Assembly (NCBI RefSeq): GCF_001886735.1
Contig: NZ_CP018076.1
Span: 3,162,001-3,226,000 of the forward strand
Reading direction: 5' to 3'
DNA length: 64,000 bases
Source: Sulfitobacter alexandrii
Lineage (GTDB): Bacteria > Pseudomonadota > Alphaproteobacteria > Rhodobacterales > Rhodobacteraceae
Shown: positions 37,399 to 47,573 of the stretch, one piece after another
Layout of the letters: the number at the start of each line of letters is the position of its first letter
Position numbering within the stretch: position 1 is the stretch's first letter
Position numbers and translations under genes: made by a program
The notes under the pieces: generated by a model
The model's database searches: none
What the model was told of the DNA's origin: nothing
What the model saw: the letters and a program-made list of their open reading frames with translations, nothing else

Positions 37399-38294
37399 GC
37401 CACCGGGTCGATGAACTTGTACTTGGCGATGGTGCTGAGAAGGTCGTTCAGCGACGAACTGATCGTGCGGTTGGATGTGTTCACCTGCGCTTCCGCAAGG
37501 TCGTAGAGCGGGCTGCGCGTGGCCAGCAGCTCTTTCAGCTGGGCCATCGCGGCCGGGTTTCCCTGCATCGGACGCACGTCCCCTTGGGCACGTACCCGCT
37601 GCATGTGCTCCGGCGGGCTGGTACGCACCCAGATGGTGTGGAACCTCTCACGCAGCCTGTCATAGGTGTTCTGCTGCGCCACGAGGCCGCCTGCGACCGC
37701 CAGTATGACCCGGTCGTGGATCGATGAGATCCTGTCCAGCGCTTCGGCCTCCAGACGCCGGTAGCCGTCCTCGCCGTAAAAGGCCATGACCTCCGACAAC
37801 GGCATGTCCACCGCGTTCTCGATGTCTTCATTCAGCTCGACAAAGGGGATCTTCAATGCCTCGCCCGCCAGCCGGCCCAACGTGGATTTGCCCGCACCGC
37901 GCAAGCCGATCAGGCAGATGCGGCCCGCGCGCATCAGCGCCGGGTCACGCGGGGCCAGCAGCGCACTGACCTCGTGCTGCACCTCGGGCGGCGCGCTGCG
38001 ATATATGGCGGCAAAGCGCTGCGCATCGTGGTCCATGGGAATCTCGTCTGCCAGCAGCGCCTCGACCTTGAGATCCAGCGCCGCGGCAACGCGCGACAGC
38101 AACAGAATGGAGATGTTGCCCTCGCCGGACTCGAGCTGCGCGAGGTAGCGCGGCGACACGCCCGAGCGTTCCGACAGCACCCGGCGCGGAAGCGCCTTCT
38201 TCTTGCGGGCTGCCGACACACGCTCCGCCACCCGCGCGATCAGCGCGGCGCCGGGATCTGGGGATTGAAACGTATCAGGCATGGCATCCGACAT
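37395..38294 (-). CDS. boxR: BoxR transcriptional regulator (XRE HTH + shikimate-kinase-like domain)
   Basis: A 299-aa regulator. The N-terminal XRE helix-turn-helix (RRVLSERSGVSPRYLAQLES) spans about residues 30-90. The C-terminal shikimate-kinase-like domain (about 130-290) has the P-loop LIGLRGAGKST and PFVELNEDIE, and binds benzoyl-CoA in the characterised Azoarcus protein, releasing box operators. It is autoregulated by position: TGCA-N6-CGCA lies 11 nt upstream of the ATG. An alternative start is ATG at 38282. Overlaps the 3HCDH-domain gene at its 3' end. Confidence 0.94.
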   Translation of the reverse strand: MSDAMPDTFQSPDPGAALIARVAERVSAARKKKALPRRVLSERSGVSPRYLAQLESGEGNISILLLSRVAAALDLKVEALLADEIPMDHDAQRFAAIYRSAPPEVQHEVSALLAPRDPALMRAGRICLIGLRGAGKSTLGRLAGEALKIPFVELNEDIENAVDMPLSEVMAFYGEDGYRRLEAEALDRISSIHDRVILAVAGGLVAQQNTYDRLRERFHTIWVRTSPPEHMQRVRAQGDVRPMQGNPAAMAQLKELLATRSPLYDLAEAQVNTSNRTISSSLNDLLSTIAKYKFIDPVA

Positions 38295-38304
38295 CTTGAT
38301 TTAT

Positions 38305-38369
38305 TGCATTATTTCGCAAAAAACCGACCATTTCAATGCCGATTTGGCCAAATAATGCACTATTCCGCG
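38305..38369. promoter_or_regulatory. BoxR-like sites upstream of boxR
   Basis: Site one is TGCATTATTTCGCA at 38305-38318. Site two is TGCACTATTCCGCG at 38356-38369; on the other strand it also begins TGCATTATTT from the same TGCA core. The known BoxR operator has TGCA direct repeats spaced by 6 nt. The gap is AT-rich and holds no gene. Confidence 0.6.
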
Positions 38370-38782
38370 CGAATGTGCGGTTCGATCATGGCACGGAAGT
38401 CCGCCGGCACGGGCTGGCTCTTGAACTTGTCGGCAATGGTAAAGACGCAGGTGAACCGCCCTTCGAAGCAAAGCGTGCCATCCTGCGATCCGTTGACCGC
38501 AAAGCTGATGGACTTTTCGCCCAGACGCGTCGGGAAGGTCTCGCACATCAGGGTGTGGCGCGGCGTGACGGGGCTGCGGAACTCCATTGCCATGCTCACG
38601 AAGGGCGTCCCGACGTTCCGGTCGATTTCCATCTGGAACCACCCGTCCCCGTCCAGATGCGCCTCCCACCAGGCATTGATGGCATCGAGCGCGAAATAGG
38701 GCAGACGTGCGGTGTAGGCGATGCGCGCGGGGTCGCAATCGCCCCAGGTGACGTTGACGGGATGAACGAACCGCTCAGGCAT
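38360..38782 (-). CDS. Acyl-CoA thioesterase, 4-hydroxybenzoyl-CoA thioesterase-like
   Basis: A 140-aa hot-dog-fold protein. VTWGDCDPARIAYTAR carries the catalytic Asp of the 4HBT family near residue 17. The ATG overlaps the boxA stop as TGATG, so it is coupled to boxA. In box clusters it is thought to hydrolyse trapped non-productive CoA thioesters such as benzoyl-CoA, sparing the CoA pool. Cytoplasmic. Confidence 0.88.
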   Translation of the reverse strand: MPERFVHPVNVTWGDCDPARIAYTARLPYFALDAINAWWEAHLDGDGWFQMEIDRNVGTPFVSMAMEFRSPVTPRHTLMCETFPTRLGEKSISFAVNGSQDGTLCFEGRFTCVFTIADKFKSQPVPADFRAMIEPHIRAE

Positions 38783-39960
38783 CAATAGGTTTCCACGTGA
38801 TAGCGGCCATCTTCACGCATGGCGTCGCGCAGGGCCGTCCATTGCTGGCCAAGGCTCTCCGCGATTGACGTCATGGCCTTTTCCACGCCTTCCTCCATGC
38901 CGCGCAGGCCGCAGATGTAGATGTGGGTGCGGTCGTCCTGCAACAGATCGGCAACGGCCTCCTGCTCGGCGAGGATACGGTCCTGCACGTATTCCCTGTC
39001 CCGATCCGGCTGGCGCGAAAACACGAGGTGCTGCTTCAGCAGGCTTTCGGGCACCTTCTTGAGCGGCCCGAAATACGGCAGGCTGTCCGGCGTCCGCGCG
39101 CCGAAGAACATCGTCATTCCTCCCGTCGCGCCGCTGCGCTGCCGCTGCATGGTAAAGGCCCGCATCGGCGCCGATCCGGTGCCGGTGCAGATCAGCAGAA
39201 GGTGCGCGTCGGACGTCGACGGCATCAGGAAAGTCGCGCCGAAAGGCCCCGTCACTTCGACCTCGGCCCCCTGTTCGAGATCACACAGGTAATTCGACGC
39301 CAGCCCCTTTTCCTCGCGCTTCACGGTCAGCGAGATGTTGTGATAGCCGGCCCGTTCGCCATCGCGGGGAGAGGAAATCGAATACAGCCGGGGAAGGTGC
39401 GGCTTGCCCTCGGCGTCGGTGCCGGGCGGGATGATCCCGACCGACTGTCCCTCGAGCACCGGAAAGGGCAACGCGCCGGGGTCGAGGATGATGTGCCGCA
39501 CATCGTGGGACGGATCCTTGGTAAGAGGATAGTTCCCCTGCACCTTCATCTTTGCGGGCTTGCCCAGGGTGTACATGTTGACCGTCGGCTTGCCCGCGCT
39601 CAGCGGAGCCTTGGCCTTGCCGCCCGCGCCCTTGTGCGCCTCTGCCAGCAAAGCCGCGACCGGGTCGGCGGGCGCCTCGTCATCCGTGGCGGGGGCGGCC
39701 TCGATATCCTCCTGTTCCGGCAGCTCGTCGAATTCGAACTGCTGTTCCAGAGTGTAGGGTGTCTGGACCACGCGCCACTCGTCGATGGAACCCGTGGGAC
39801 AGACCGGGATGCAGTCCATGCAGAAATTGCAGATCTCCGGGTCCACCACGACGTTGTTGTCGTCATGGGTGATCGCGTTGATCGGGCAGGTCATCTCGCA
39901 GGTGTAGCAGCGGATGCAGATTTCCGGATCGATCAGGTGCTGTTTCACGGGGGCATTCAT
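38782..39960 (-). CDS. boxA: Benzoyl-CoA 2,3-epoxidase, reductase subunit BoxA
   Basis: A 392-aa NADPH:ferredoxin-type reductase that feeds electrons to BoxB. The N-terminal double [4Fe-4S] ferredoxin (CIRCYTCEMTCPINA; CNFCMDCIPVCPTGS) spans residues 10-60. An Ala/Glu-rich linker follows, then an FAD/NADP reductase domain with RLYSISSP, TGTGSAPMRAF and FGART. GGAG lies 8 nt before ATG 39960, which is chosen over a longer reading that adds a non-homologous leader. Between boxB and the thioesterase gene. Confidence 0.96.
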   Translation of the reverse strand: MNAPVKQHLIDPEICIRCYTCEMTCPINAITHDDNNVVVDPEICNFCMDCIPVCPTGSIDEWRVVQTPYTLEQQFEFDELPEQEDIEAAPATDDEAPADPVAALLAEAHKGAGGKAKAPLSAGKPTVNMYTLGKPAKMKVQGNYPLTKDPSHDVRHIILDPGALPFPVLEGQSVGIIPPGTDAEGKPHLPRLYSISSPRDGERAGYHNISLTVKREEKGLASNYLCDLEQGAEVEVTGPFGATFLMPSTSDAHLLLICTGTGSAPMRAFTMQRQRSGATGGMTMFFGARTPDSLPYFGPLKKVPESLLKQHLVFSRQPDRDREYVQDRILAEQEAVADLLQDDRTHIYICGLRGMEEGVEKAMTSIAESLGQQWTALRDAMREDGRYHVETY

Positions 39961-40025
39961 GGGCAAGCTCCGGTTGGCTGGGGACGGACGGCACATGCCC
40001 CGAACAGGCGCCCGGGGCATTCGAC

Positions 40026-40048
40026 GGGGCGGGCAAGGCGCCCGCCCC
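40026..40048 (-). other. GC-rich hairpin just after boxB
   Basis: Perfect 9-bp stem GGGGCGGGC / GCCCGCCCC with a 5-nt loop, 7 nt after the boxB stop and before boxA. There is no U-run on the minus strand, so it is more likely an mRNA-stabilising hairpin that adjusts the boxB:boxA ratio. Confidence 0.5.
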
Positions 40049-40054
40049 CGTGGC

Positions 40055-41506
<1,452 letters not shown>

Positions 41507-41527
41507 TGGTTTCCTCCTTCGGGGGCC

Positions 41528-41556
41528 AAAAATCCTTGAAGAGTCCGGGCCGGACT
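41528..41556 (-). other. Hairpin and U-run between boxC and boxB
   Basis: Stem AGTCCGG / CCGGACT with a single-base loop on paper, extendable by GAAG/CTTC with a bulge. A TTTTT run follows about ten nt later on the minus strand. It may be a partial attenuator or processing site between boxC and boxB. Confidence 0.4.
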
Positions 41557-41575
41557 TCTTGAACGATCCGGGCCG

Positions 41576-43234
41576 TTACACACGTTCCATGTCGTATTCG
41601 CCGCGCTGGCCCGTGCCATAGCGTTGCAGCGCGCCTTCCTTGCCGACGGCGTTGGGCCGCTGGAAGATCCAGTTCTGCCATGCTGTCAGGCGGCCGAAGA
41701 TGCGGGTTTCCATCGTTTCGGGACCGGCGAAGCGCAGGTTCGCCTCCATGCCCGTCATCGCGTCGGGGCTGAAGCTGGCGCGCTCTTCCATGAACAGGCG
41801 CACCTCGTCTTCCCAGTCGATGTCATCGTAGGCATAGGTCACCAGCCCCAGTTCCTCCGCATCGTCGGCTTCCAGCGCCTCGCCGATGGAGCTTTTCAGC
41901 TTCTCGACCTGCTCGGGCGCCCCGAGGAACCGGGTTTCCAGCCGGGACAGGTCATTGCTCATCGGGTAAATGCCGAAGTTGCCGTCGGACAGGGTGACCG
42001 TGGCCAGATGGCGGTTGTCTCCGTCGAACTCCTCCAGCATCATGTAGCTGCGATCAACGGCCCACAGCAGTTCCGCCAGCGGCCCGGCAAAGCACGAGCC
42101 GTGCTCGACGATGGCCACAAGGCTGCGCGAGGTCATGTCGATCCGCTTGAGGACGCGCTTCCAGTACTGCAGCACTTCGTTCGCCAGCCAGTGTTCCTTG
42201 TTGCCCAGCAGCAGGGCTTCGTGCGCTAGAACCTTTTCCGGGTCGCCCTGGGTCTGGAACTCGATCAGGCCAAGCTCCTTTTCGTTGTTGCGCAGGTGCA
42301 GGATCGCATCGTCCAGCTCGCGGGCACAGCGCAGCAGCCATGCCTCTGCCCCCTCCTGCACGAAGGCATCCATCTCGGCGGGGGCGTCCGCCTCCGGTCC
42401 CTTGATCGTGATGGTGGCGCGGCCGCCTTCGCGGTTCAGCGCGACCTCCACGGTGGAATAGGTCACCCCGTCCTGCGCGAAGCTGCGGCTGATCGGGGTC
42501 AGTTCGATCCCCTTTTCCACGTCCGCCTTGCCGGAGTCTGATGCGAGCGCGCGGGCCCGCTCCTCGACCGCCTCGTCGAACCGCGAATTCGGGAACACCT
42601 CGTCCACGAGCCGCCATTCGACGGCCCGCTTGCCCTTCACACCTTCCTCGATCGAACAGAAGACGTCGGCCAGATCCCGGCGCACCTTGCGCTTGTCGGT
42701 CACGCGGGTCAGCCCGCCCGTGCCCGGCAGGACCGCCAGCAACGGCACCTCGGGCAGCGCGACCGAAGACGTGCTGTCGTCGGTCAGCATGATGTGATTG
42801 CAGGCCAGCGCCAGTTCGTAACCGCCGCCCGCGCAGGCGCCCTTGACGGCGCAAATGTAGTTCTGACCACTGTCTGCCAGCGCCGCCTCGTAGGTATTGC
42901 GGGTCTCGTTGGTGAACTTGCAGAAGTTGACCTTGTGGCTGTGCGCGGCGCCGCCCAGCATGCGGATGTTGGCACCTGCGCAAAAGACCTTGTCCTTGCC
43001 GGACTTCATCACCACCACCTTCACCTCGGGGTGCTCGAACCGCATCCGCTGGACGACATCCGCCAGTTCGATGTCCACACCCAGGTCGTAGCTGTTCAGC
43101 TTCAGCTCGTACCCGTCGAACAGGCCGCCCTTCTCGTCCACGTCCATGACCAGATACGCCACGGGGCCATCGTACTGCACCTTCCAGTGGCGGTATTTCG
43201 ACGGATCGGTCTGAAAGTCGATGATCTTGGTCAT
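41576..43234 (-). CDS. boxC: 2,3-epoxybenzoyl-CoA dihydrolase BoxC
   Basis: A 552-aa crotonase-superfamily enzyme that opens the epoxide by adding two waters, giving 3,4-dehydroadipyl-CoA semialdehyde and formate. It has two crotonase modules, the first with KVFCAGANIRMLGG (CoA-binding, near residue 85), GACAGGGYELALAC (oxyanion hole, near 135) and ALPEVPLLAVLPGTGGLTR. GGAA precedes ATG 43234. First gene of boxCBA. Two TGCA-type sites lie in the 111-bp gap upstream. Confidence 0.96.
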   Translation of the reverse strand: MTKIIDFQTDPSKYRHWKVQYDGPVAYLVMDVDEKGGLFDGYELKLNSYDLGVDIELADVVQRMRFEHPEVKVVVMKSGKDKVFCAGANIRMLGGAAHSHKVNFCKFTNETRNTYEAALADSGQNYICAVKGACAGGGYELALACNHIMLTDDSTSSVALPEVPLLAVLPGTGGLTRVTDKRKVRRDLADVFCSIEEGVKGKRAVEWRLVDEVFPNSRFDEAVEERARALASDSGKADVEKGIELTPISRSFAQDGVTYSTVEVALNREGGRATITIKGPEADAPAEMDAFVQEGAEAWLLRCARELDDAILHLRNNEKELGLIEFQTQGDPEKVLAHEALLLGNKEHWLANEVLQYWKRVLKRIDMTSRSLVAIVEHGSCFAGPLAELLWAVDRSYMMLEEFDGDNRHLATVTLSDGNFGIYPMSNDLSRLETRFLGAPEQVEKLKSSIGEALEADDAEELGLVTYAYDDIDWEDEVRLFMEERASFSPDAMTGMEANLRFAGPETMETRIFGRLTAWQNWIFQRPNAVGKEGALQRYGTGQRGEYDMERV

Positions 43235-43268
43235 GGGAATTCCTTTCACAGCCAGCGAGGCACTTTGG

Positions 43269-43345
43269 TGTATTATAGTTCCGTTATTGACGGCGGGAAA
43301 CACTCAAGACGGCCAAATTCGGCGTAGATGTTGCATTATATTACA
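43269..43345. promoter_or_regulatory. BoxR-like sites upstream of boxC
   Basis: TGTATTATAGTTCC at 43269-43282 and TGCATTATATTACA at 43332-43345 (TGCA-N6-TACA, one mismatch to the repeat). They occupy the gap before boxC, so the boxCBA-thioesterase unit probably has its own promoter under BoxR. Confidence 0.6.
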
Positions 43346-43798
43346 CTATTTTGCCGTTTGCAGCGCATTTCGGGTGTCCGCCACCCAGGCTTCGACCTCG
43401 GCCACCTGCAAGCCGAGAATCCTCTGATGGGCATCGCACCGCGCGAGGTGGCTGGTGACCATGTTGCACAGCCGCCAGGCCGCGCGCGGGCGCTGCATCA
43501 TGATCTTCAGTCGCGCGTTGGCGAGCTGTATCAGCGCCTGCGTCATGTCGCGCTCCTGCGAGCCTTCGGGCGTCCGCATCCAGATCGCCTCCAGCACCTC
43601 ATGGCATTCCCAGTAGTAGCCCGCATCGAAATAGGCCCGACCGGCCTCCCACGCGGCGGTCCTGTGAAGTTCCGCCACCGGCACGGTGCCGGTAACGCTC
43701 GCCTTGACCGGATCGAACAGGCCCTCCGGATGGCGGGGGGTTTCGCCGGGGATATATGCATGCGGCGGCAGGCCGATGCGCCCCGGCGTCTCAGGCAA
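43346..43798 (-). CDS. DUF309 domain protein in the benzoate cassette
   Basis: A 150-aa protein with the DUF309 signature AYFDAGYYWECHEVLEAIW near residue 50, followed by helical QALIQLANARLKIMMQ. No signal peptide. The likely start is TTG at 43798 (LPETPG), which overlaps the end of the hydrolase gene by 8 nt with GAGG upstream; longer readings run into the hydrolase coding sequence out of frame. The function of DUF309 proteins is unknown. Operon position links it to benzoate metabolism. Confidence 0.82.
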   Translation of the reverse strand: MPETPGRIGLPPHAYIPGETPRHPEGLFDPVKASVTGTVPVAELHRTAAWEAGRAYFDAGYYWECHEVLEAIWMRTPEGSQERDMTQALIQLANARLKIMMQRPRAAWRLCNMVTSHLARCDAHQRILGLQVAEVEAWVADTRNALQTAK

Positions 43799-44615
43799 TG
43801 CGGACCTCTTCCCGCTCGAGCCGGTCGAGCCGGAGGCAGAATTCGACGATGGCCGCCTCCGTCTGCTCGGCGCATTCGAGGTGCGGCGCATGCCCGCAAC
43901 CCTCGAGGATCAGCGTTTCGAGCGGGGAATAGATGCGCCGTTCGATCTCCTCGATCTGGGCGAGCGTGCCATAGGGGTCATCCCGTCCCTGGATCGCCAG
44001 CACCGGGATGCGCCAGTGGTCGATGCTGTCGGCCACGTTCCAGCTTTCGTACGCGGGATCGGTCCAGACATCGTGCCAGCCGTTGAAGGCGACATCGACG
44101 TTTTCGTGGTACTTGGCCAGCCGCGCGCGCAGGTCGCCGTCGCGATAGGCCTCGCCCGCCGCACGGATTGCCGCAAGGCCCTCGGGTTCGGTGAAGAAAT
44201 GCGGCGCGATCAGCACCAGCCCCCGCACCCGCATATCCGACACGGATCCGGCGTAGATCGCCGCGATCGTCGCCCCGTCCGAGTGGCCCAACAGGACCGC
44301 CTGTTCGATACCCGCCGCATCCAGCAGGGGGCCCAGCACATCGGTCGCCTCCCGCGTCTGGTAGTCGAGCGGTTGCGGCAGGCTGACCGGGTCGGACGCA
44401 CCGTAGCCCGCACGCGCATAGGCCAGCACGCCGAAGCCGGTCGCCGCCGCGAGCTTCGCAGGCAGGTCGCGCCACTGCGCGATGGACCCGAGCCCCTCGT
44501 GCAGCATCACCAGCGTGGGCGCGGTGTCTGGCGCCGGCCCCCAGCAGGCATACTCCAACCCCTGCCCCGCAACGGTCAGCCTGCCGCCCGGCGTCTCTTT
44601 CCATTCAATCGACAT
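43791..44615 (-). CDS. Alpha/beta hydrolase of the benzoate cassette
   Basis: A 274-aa hydrolase. Oxyanion region VMLHEGLGSIAQW near residue 40, nucleophile elbow LLGHSDGATIAA near 110, Asp in AIQGRDDPYG and His in CGHAPHLE complete a standard triad. The ATG overlaps the ligase stop (TGATG). Candidate roles are lactone or thioester hydrolysis of off-pathway box intermediates; this is inferred from context. Cytoplasmic. Confidence 0.88.
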   Translation of the reverse strand: MSIEWKETPGGRLTVAGQGLEYACWGPAPDTAPTLVMLHEGLGSIAQWRDLPAKLAAATGFGVLAYARAGYGASDPVSLPQPLDYQTREATDVLGPLLDAAGIEQAVLLGHSDGATIAAIYAGSVSDMRVRGLVLIAPHFFTEPEGLAAIRAAGEAYRDGDLRARLAKYHENVDVAFNGWHDVWTDPAYESWNVADSIDHWRIPVLAIQGRDDPYGTLAQIEEIERRIYSPLETLILEGCGHAPHLECAEQTEAAIVEFCLRLDRLEREEVRIA

Positions 44616-46153
44616 CAGCAGCCCTCTCTCAACTTGAATCTCTGGATTTTCCCCGTCGCGGTCTTGGGCAGCTCGTCGACCACCTCGATCCAGCGCGGAT
44701 ACTTCCATTTCCCGATCTTGTCCTTGACGTGGTTCTTCAGGGTGTCGCGGATGCTCTCGGCGCTCTGCCCGGCCTGAAGCACGACGAAGGCCTGCGGCTT
44801 TTCCAGCCCGTCCTCGTCGCGCCGGGAGACCACCGCGGCCTCCAGCACCGCCGGGTGACTGACAAGGGCGCCCTCCACCTCGAACGGCGACAGCCAGATG
44901 CCCGAGACCTTGAACATGTCGTCGGTCCGGCCGCAGTAGACCAGCCTGCCGTCGTCGCGCTTCTCGTACTTGTCGCCGGTGCGGGTCCAGATGCCCTCGA
45001 AGGTGCTGCGCGACTTGTCCCTCTGGTTCCAGTAGCAGTTCGCGGCAGAGGCGCCGTTCACCAGCAATTCCCCGATGCCGCCCGGCCCCACTTCTTCGCC
45101 GTCCTCGTCCACCAGCCGCAGCGCATAGCCCGGCACCGCGCGCCCCGACGTGCCGTAGACGACATCGCCCGGCGCGTTCGACAAGAAGATGTGCAGCATC
45201 TCGGTCGATCCGACCCCGTCGAGGATGCTCACGCCGGTATGCGTCTCCCAGCGTTTCCCGACTTCCTCGGGCAAGGCCTCGCCGGCCGAGATGCAGACAC
45301 GAAGCGGCGCATCGGGCGCGCCATCACTGTTCATCTGCGCCACCATCGCGGCGTAGAGCGTCGGCACGCCGCAGAAGATCGTGGGCTTGTGCGTCGCGAT
45401 CGTCTCGATCATGCCCGGCGGCGTGGGCCGGCCGGTGAAAAGGATCACGCTCGCCCCGACGGACAGCGGGAACGTCATGGCGTTGCCCAGCCCGTAGGCA
45501 AAGAAGAACTTGGCGGCCGACAGCACCACGTCCTCCTCGCGGATGCCAAGCACCTCGGCCCCGTAGGTGTCCGCGGTGGCGCGCAAGGCGGAATGAACAT
45601 GGGCGACCCCCTTGGGCTGCCCGGTCGACCCTGACGAGTAGAGCCAGAAGGCCACCTCGTCACTGCTGACCGGCATCGTGTCCTGCTCAGGCGCGCCGGC
45701 CACGAACTCGGAAAATTCGGTGGTGCCTTCGGGCGCATCGCCGATCACCACCACCTGCCGCAGGTACGGATTGTCACGCACGGCAGGGGCCACGACCTCC
45801 CACAGCGGTGCCGAAACGAACAGGATCGCCGCGCGGGAATCGCGCAGGATCACGTCGTACACGGAGGTCGCCAGCAAGGTGTTCAGCGGCACGGGAATGA
45901 CACCCGCCTTCAGCGCGCCCCAGAAAATCTGCGGGAATTCGATCTGGTCGAGAACCAGCACCGCGGCCCGTTCCTCGGGCCGGATCCCTGCGCGTGTGAG
46001 CGCCCCGGCCAGACGGGCCGCGCCCTTGGCCATATCGGCATAACTCAACTTCCGCCCGGTTTCGGCCTCGGTATAGACGGTCTTGGCCCCCCGTCCCTCG
46101 GCGATATGGCGGTCGACGAAATAGGTCGCGGCATTCGCATGTGTTGAAAGCAT
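44615..46153 (-). CDS. Benzoate-CoA ligase
   Basis: A 512-aa AMP-forming acyl-CoA synthetase that activates benzoate to benzoyl-CoA, entry to the box pathway. P-loop-like YSSGSTGQPKGVAHVHSA is near residue 170, AEV/adenylate motif VGSTEMLHIFLS near 315, GDKYEKRDDGRLVYCGR near 405 and catalytic Lys in PKTATGKIQRFKL at the end. GGAGG precedes the ATG. Alternative names are bclA or badA. Two TGCA-type sites lie upstream. Confidence 0.94.
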   Translation of the reverse strand: MLSTHANAATYFVDRHIAEGRGAKTVYTEAETGRKLSYADMAKGAARLAGALTRAGIRPEERAAVLVLDQIEFPQIFWGALKAGVIPVPLNTLLATSVYDVILRDSRAAILFVSAPLWEVVAPAVRDNPYLRQVVVIGDAPEGTTEFSEFVAGAPEQDTMPVSSDEVAFWLYSSGSTGQPKGVAHVHSALRATADTYGAEVLGIREEDVVLSAAKFFFAYGLGNAMTFPLSVGASVILFTGRPTPPGMIETIATHKPTIFCGVPTLYAAMVAQMNSDGAPDAPLRVCISAGEALPEEVGKRWETHTGVSILDGVGSTEMLHIFLSNAPGDVVYGTSGRAVPGYALRLVDEDGEEVGPGGIGELLVNGASAANCYWNQRDKSRSTFEGIWTRTGDKYEKRDDGRLVYCGRTDDMFKVSGIWLSPFEVEGALVSHPAVLEAAVVSRRDEDGLEKPQAFVVLQAGQSAESIRDTLKNHVKDKIGKWKYPRWIEVVDELPKTATGKIQRFKLREGC

Positions 46154-46179
46154 CTGTTCCTCCCGAAGTCACGGCATCG

Positions 46180-46234
46180 TGCACTTAAGTGCCGCAATCG
46201 CAAGTCCGGCGCGGAAATGCTGCACTTTATTGCA
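46180..46234. promoter_or_regulatory. BoxR-like sites upstream of the benzoate-CoA ligase
   Basis: TGCACTTAAGTGCC at 46180-46193, holding the perfect palindrome GCACTTAAGTGC, and TGCACTTTATTGCA at 46221-46234, an exact TGCA-N6-TGCA. Both lie in the 102-bp gap between dctM and the ligase gene. Confidence 0.7.
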
Positions 46235-46255
46235 GCAATGACGGCGCGTGCCAGC

Positions 46256-47572
46256 CTATGCCAGCAGGAACAGCGTGATGCTCGGGAAAGCGACCAGCAG
46301 GATAACCCGGACGATGTCAGAGCCGACAAAGAACATCACGGCCTTGTAGGTTTCCTTCATCGGGGTATCGCGATCCATCGTGTTGATGATGAACAGGTTC
46401 ATCCCCACCGGCGGCGTGATCAGACCGACCTCGACCACGATCAACACAAGGATGCCGAACCAGATCGCGACGTGCTCCGCGCTCATCCCGAAATCCATGG
46501 CCGAGATCACCGGAAAGAAGATCGGCACCGTGAGCAGGATCATCGACAGGCTGTCCATGAGGCAACCGAAGATCAGGTAGAACAAAAGGATGATGCTGAG
46601 CACCAGAAGCGGGCTGAGCCCCTGATTCACGACCCAGTCCGCCATGAACTGCGGCACACCCGACAGCGCCAGGAAACCGTTGTAGAACCCCGCCCCCAGC
46701 ACGATGAAGAAGATCATCGCGGTGGTCTTTGCCGTGCCCAGCAGACTGTCCCGCAGGACCGCCCAGTTCAGGCTTCCCGACAGCAGCGCGACCAGCCCCG
46801 TGCCGGCGGCGCCGATGGCGGACCCTTCGGTCGGGGTGAACCACCCCAGGTAGATCCCGCCCACGACGATGAAGAAGATCACCAGGACCGGCCATGTGTC
46901 CGCCAGCGCGCGGAACCGGTCAGCCATCGGAACAGCGGGGCGCGTCCCCGCCGCCTTGGGGTTCAGCCGCACGTAGATGGAAATGGTGATGACATAGCCG
47001 ACCGCCGCGAGCAGGCCCGGGATGAAAGCCGCCAGGAACAGCTTCGCGATGTTCTGCTCCGTCAGGATCGCATAGATCACGAGGATCACCGACGGCGGGA
47101 TCAGGATGCCGAGTGTCCCGCCGGCCGCCAGCGTGGCCGTCGAAAACCCGCCGGAATAGCCGTAGCGGCGCAATTCGGGCAGCGCGACCTTGGACATCGT
47201 CGCCGCTGTCGCAAGGGACGATCCGCAGATCGCGCCGAACCCGGCGCAGGCACCGACCGCCGCCATGGCGACGCCGCCCCGCCTGTGGCCGAGAAAGGAT
47301 TCCGCCGCCTTGAACAACGCGCTCGACATGCCCGACAGGGTGGCGAACTGCCCCATCAGCAGGAACATGGGGATGATCGACAGGGAATAGCTCGAGAACG
47401 TCGTGTAGGTTTCGGACTTCAGCTTGGCCAACAGCGGTGTGGGGTTGCCGCCCATGAAGAAATACCATCCGCCGAAGCCGCACAGCATCATCGCAAGCCC
47501 GATGGGCGCGCGCAGGAAAACCATGAGCAACAGGACCGGGAAGGACCAGAAACCGAGTTCGAGGCCGCTCAT
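46256..47572 (-). CDS. dctM: TRAP transporter large permease, DctM
   Basis: A 438-aa inner-membrane protein with about twelve hydrophobic helices and DctM signatures (FMGGNPTPL; GGTLGILIPPSVILVIYAI; FTPTEGSAIGA; LITPPVGMNLFI). It forms the Na+-coupled transport channel with DctQ. It starts one base after the dctQ stop. The box context suggests uptake of benzoate or another aromatic acid, as inference. Confidence 0.94.
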   Translation of the reverse strand: MSGLELGFWSFPVLLLMVFLRAPIGLAMMLCGFGGWYFFMGGNPTPLLAKLKSETYTTFSSYSLSIIPMFLLMGQFATLSGMSSALFKAAESFLGHRRGGVAMAAVGACAGFGAICGSSLATAATMSKVALPELRRYGYSGGFSTATLAAGGTLGILIPPSVILVIYAILTEQNIAKLFLAAFIPGLLAAVGYVITISIYVRLNPKAAGTRPAVPMADRFRALADTWPVLVIFFIVVGGIYLGWFTPTEGSAIGAAGTGLVALLSGSLNWAVLRDSLLGTAKTTAMIFFIVLGAGFYNGFLALSGVPQFMADWVVNQGLSPLLVLSIILLFYLIFGCLMDSLSMILLTVPIFFPVISAMDFGMSAEHVAIWFGILVLIVVEVGLITPPVGMNLFIINTMDRDTPMKETYKAVMFFVGSDIVRVILLVAFPSITLFLLA

Positions 47573-47573
47573 C

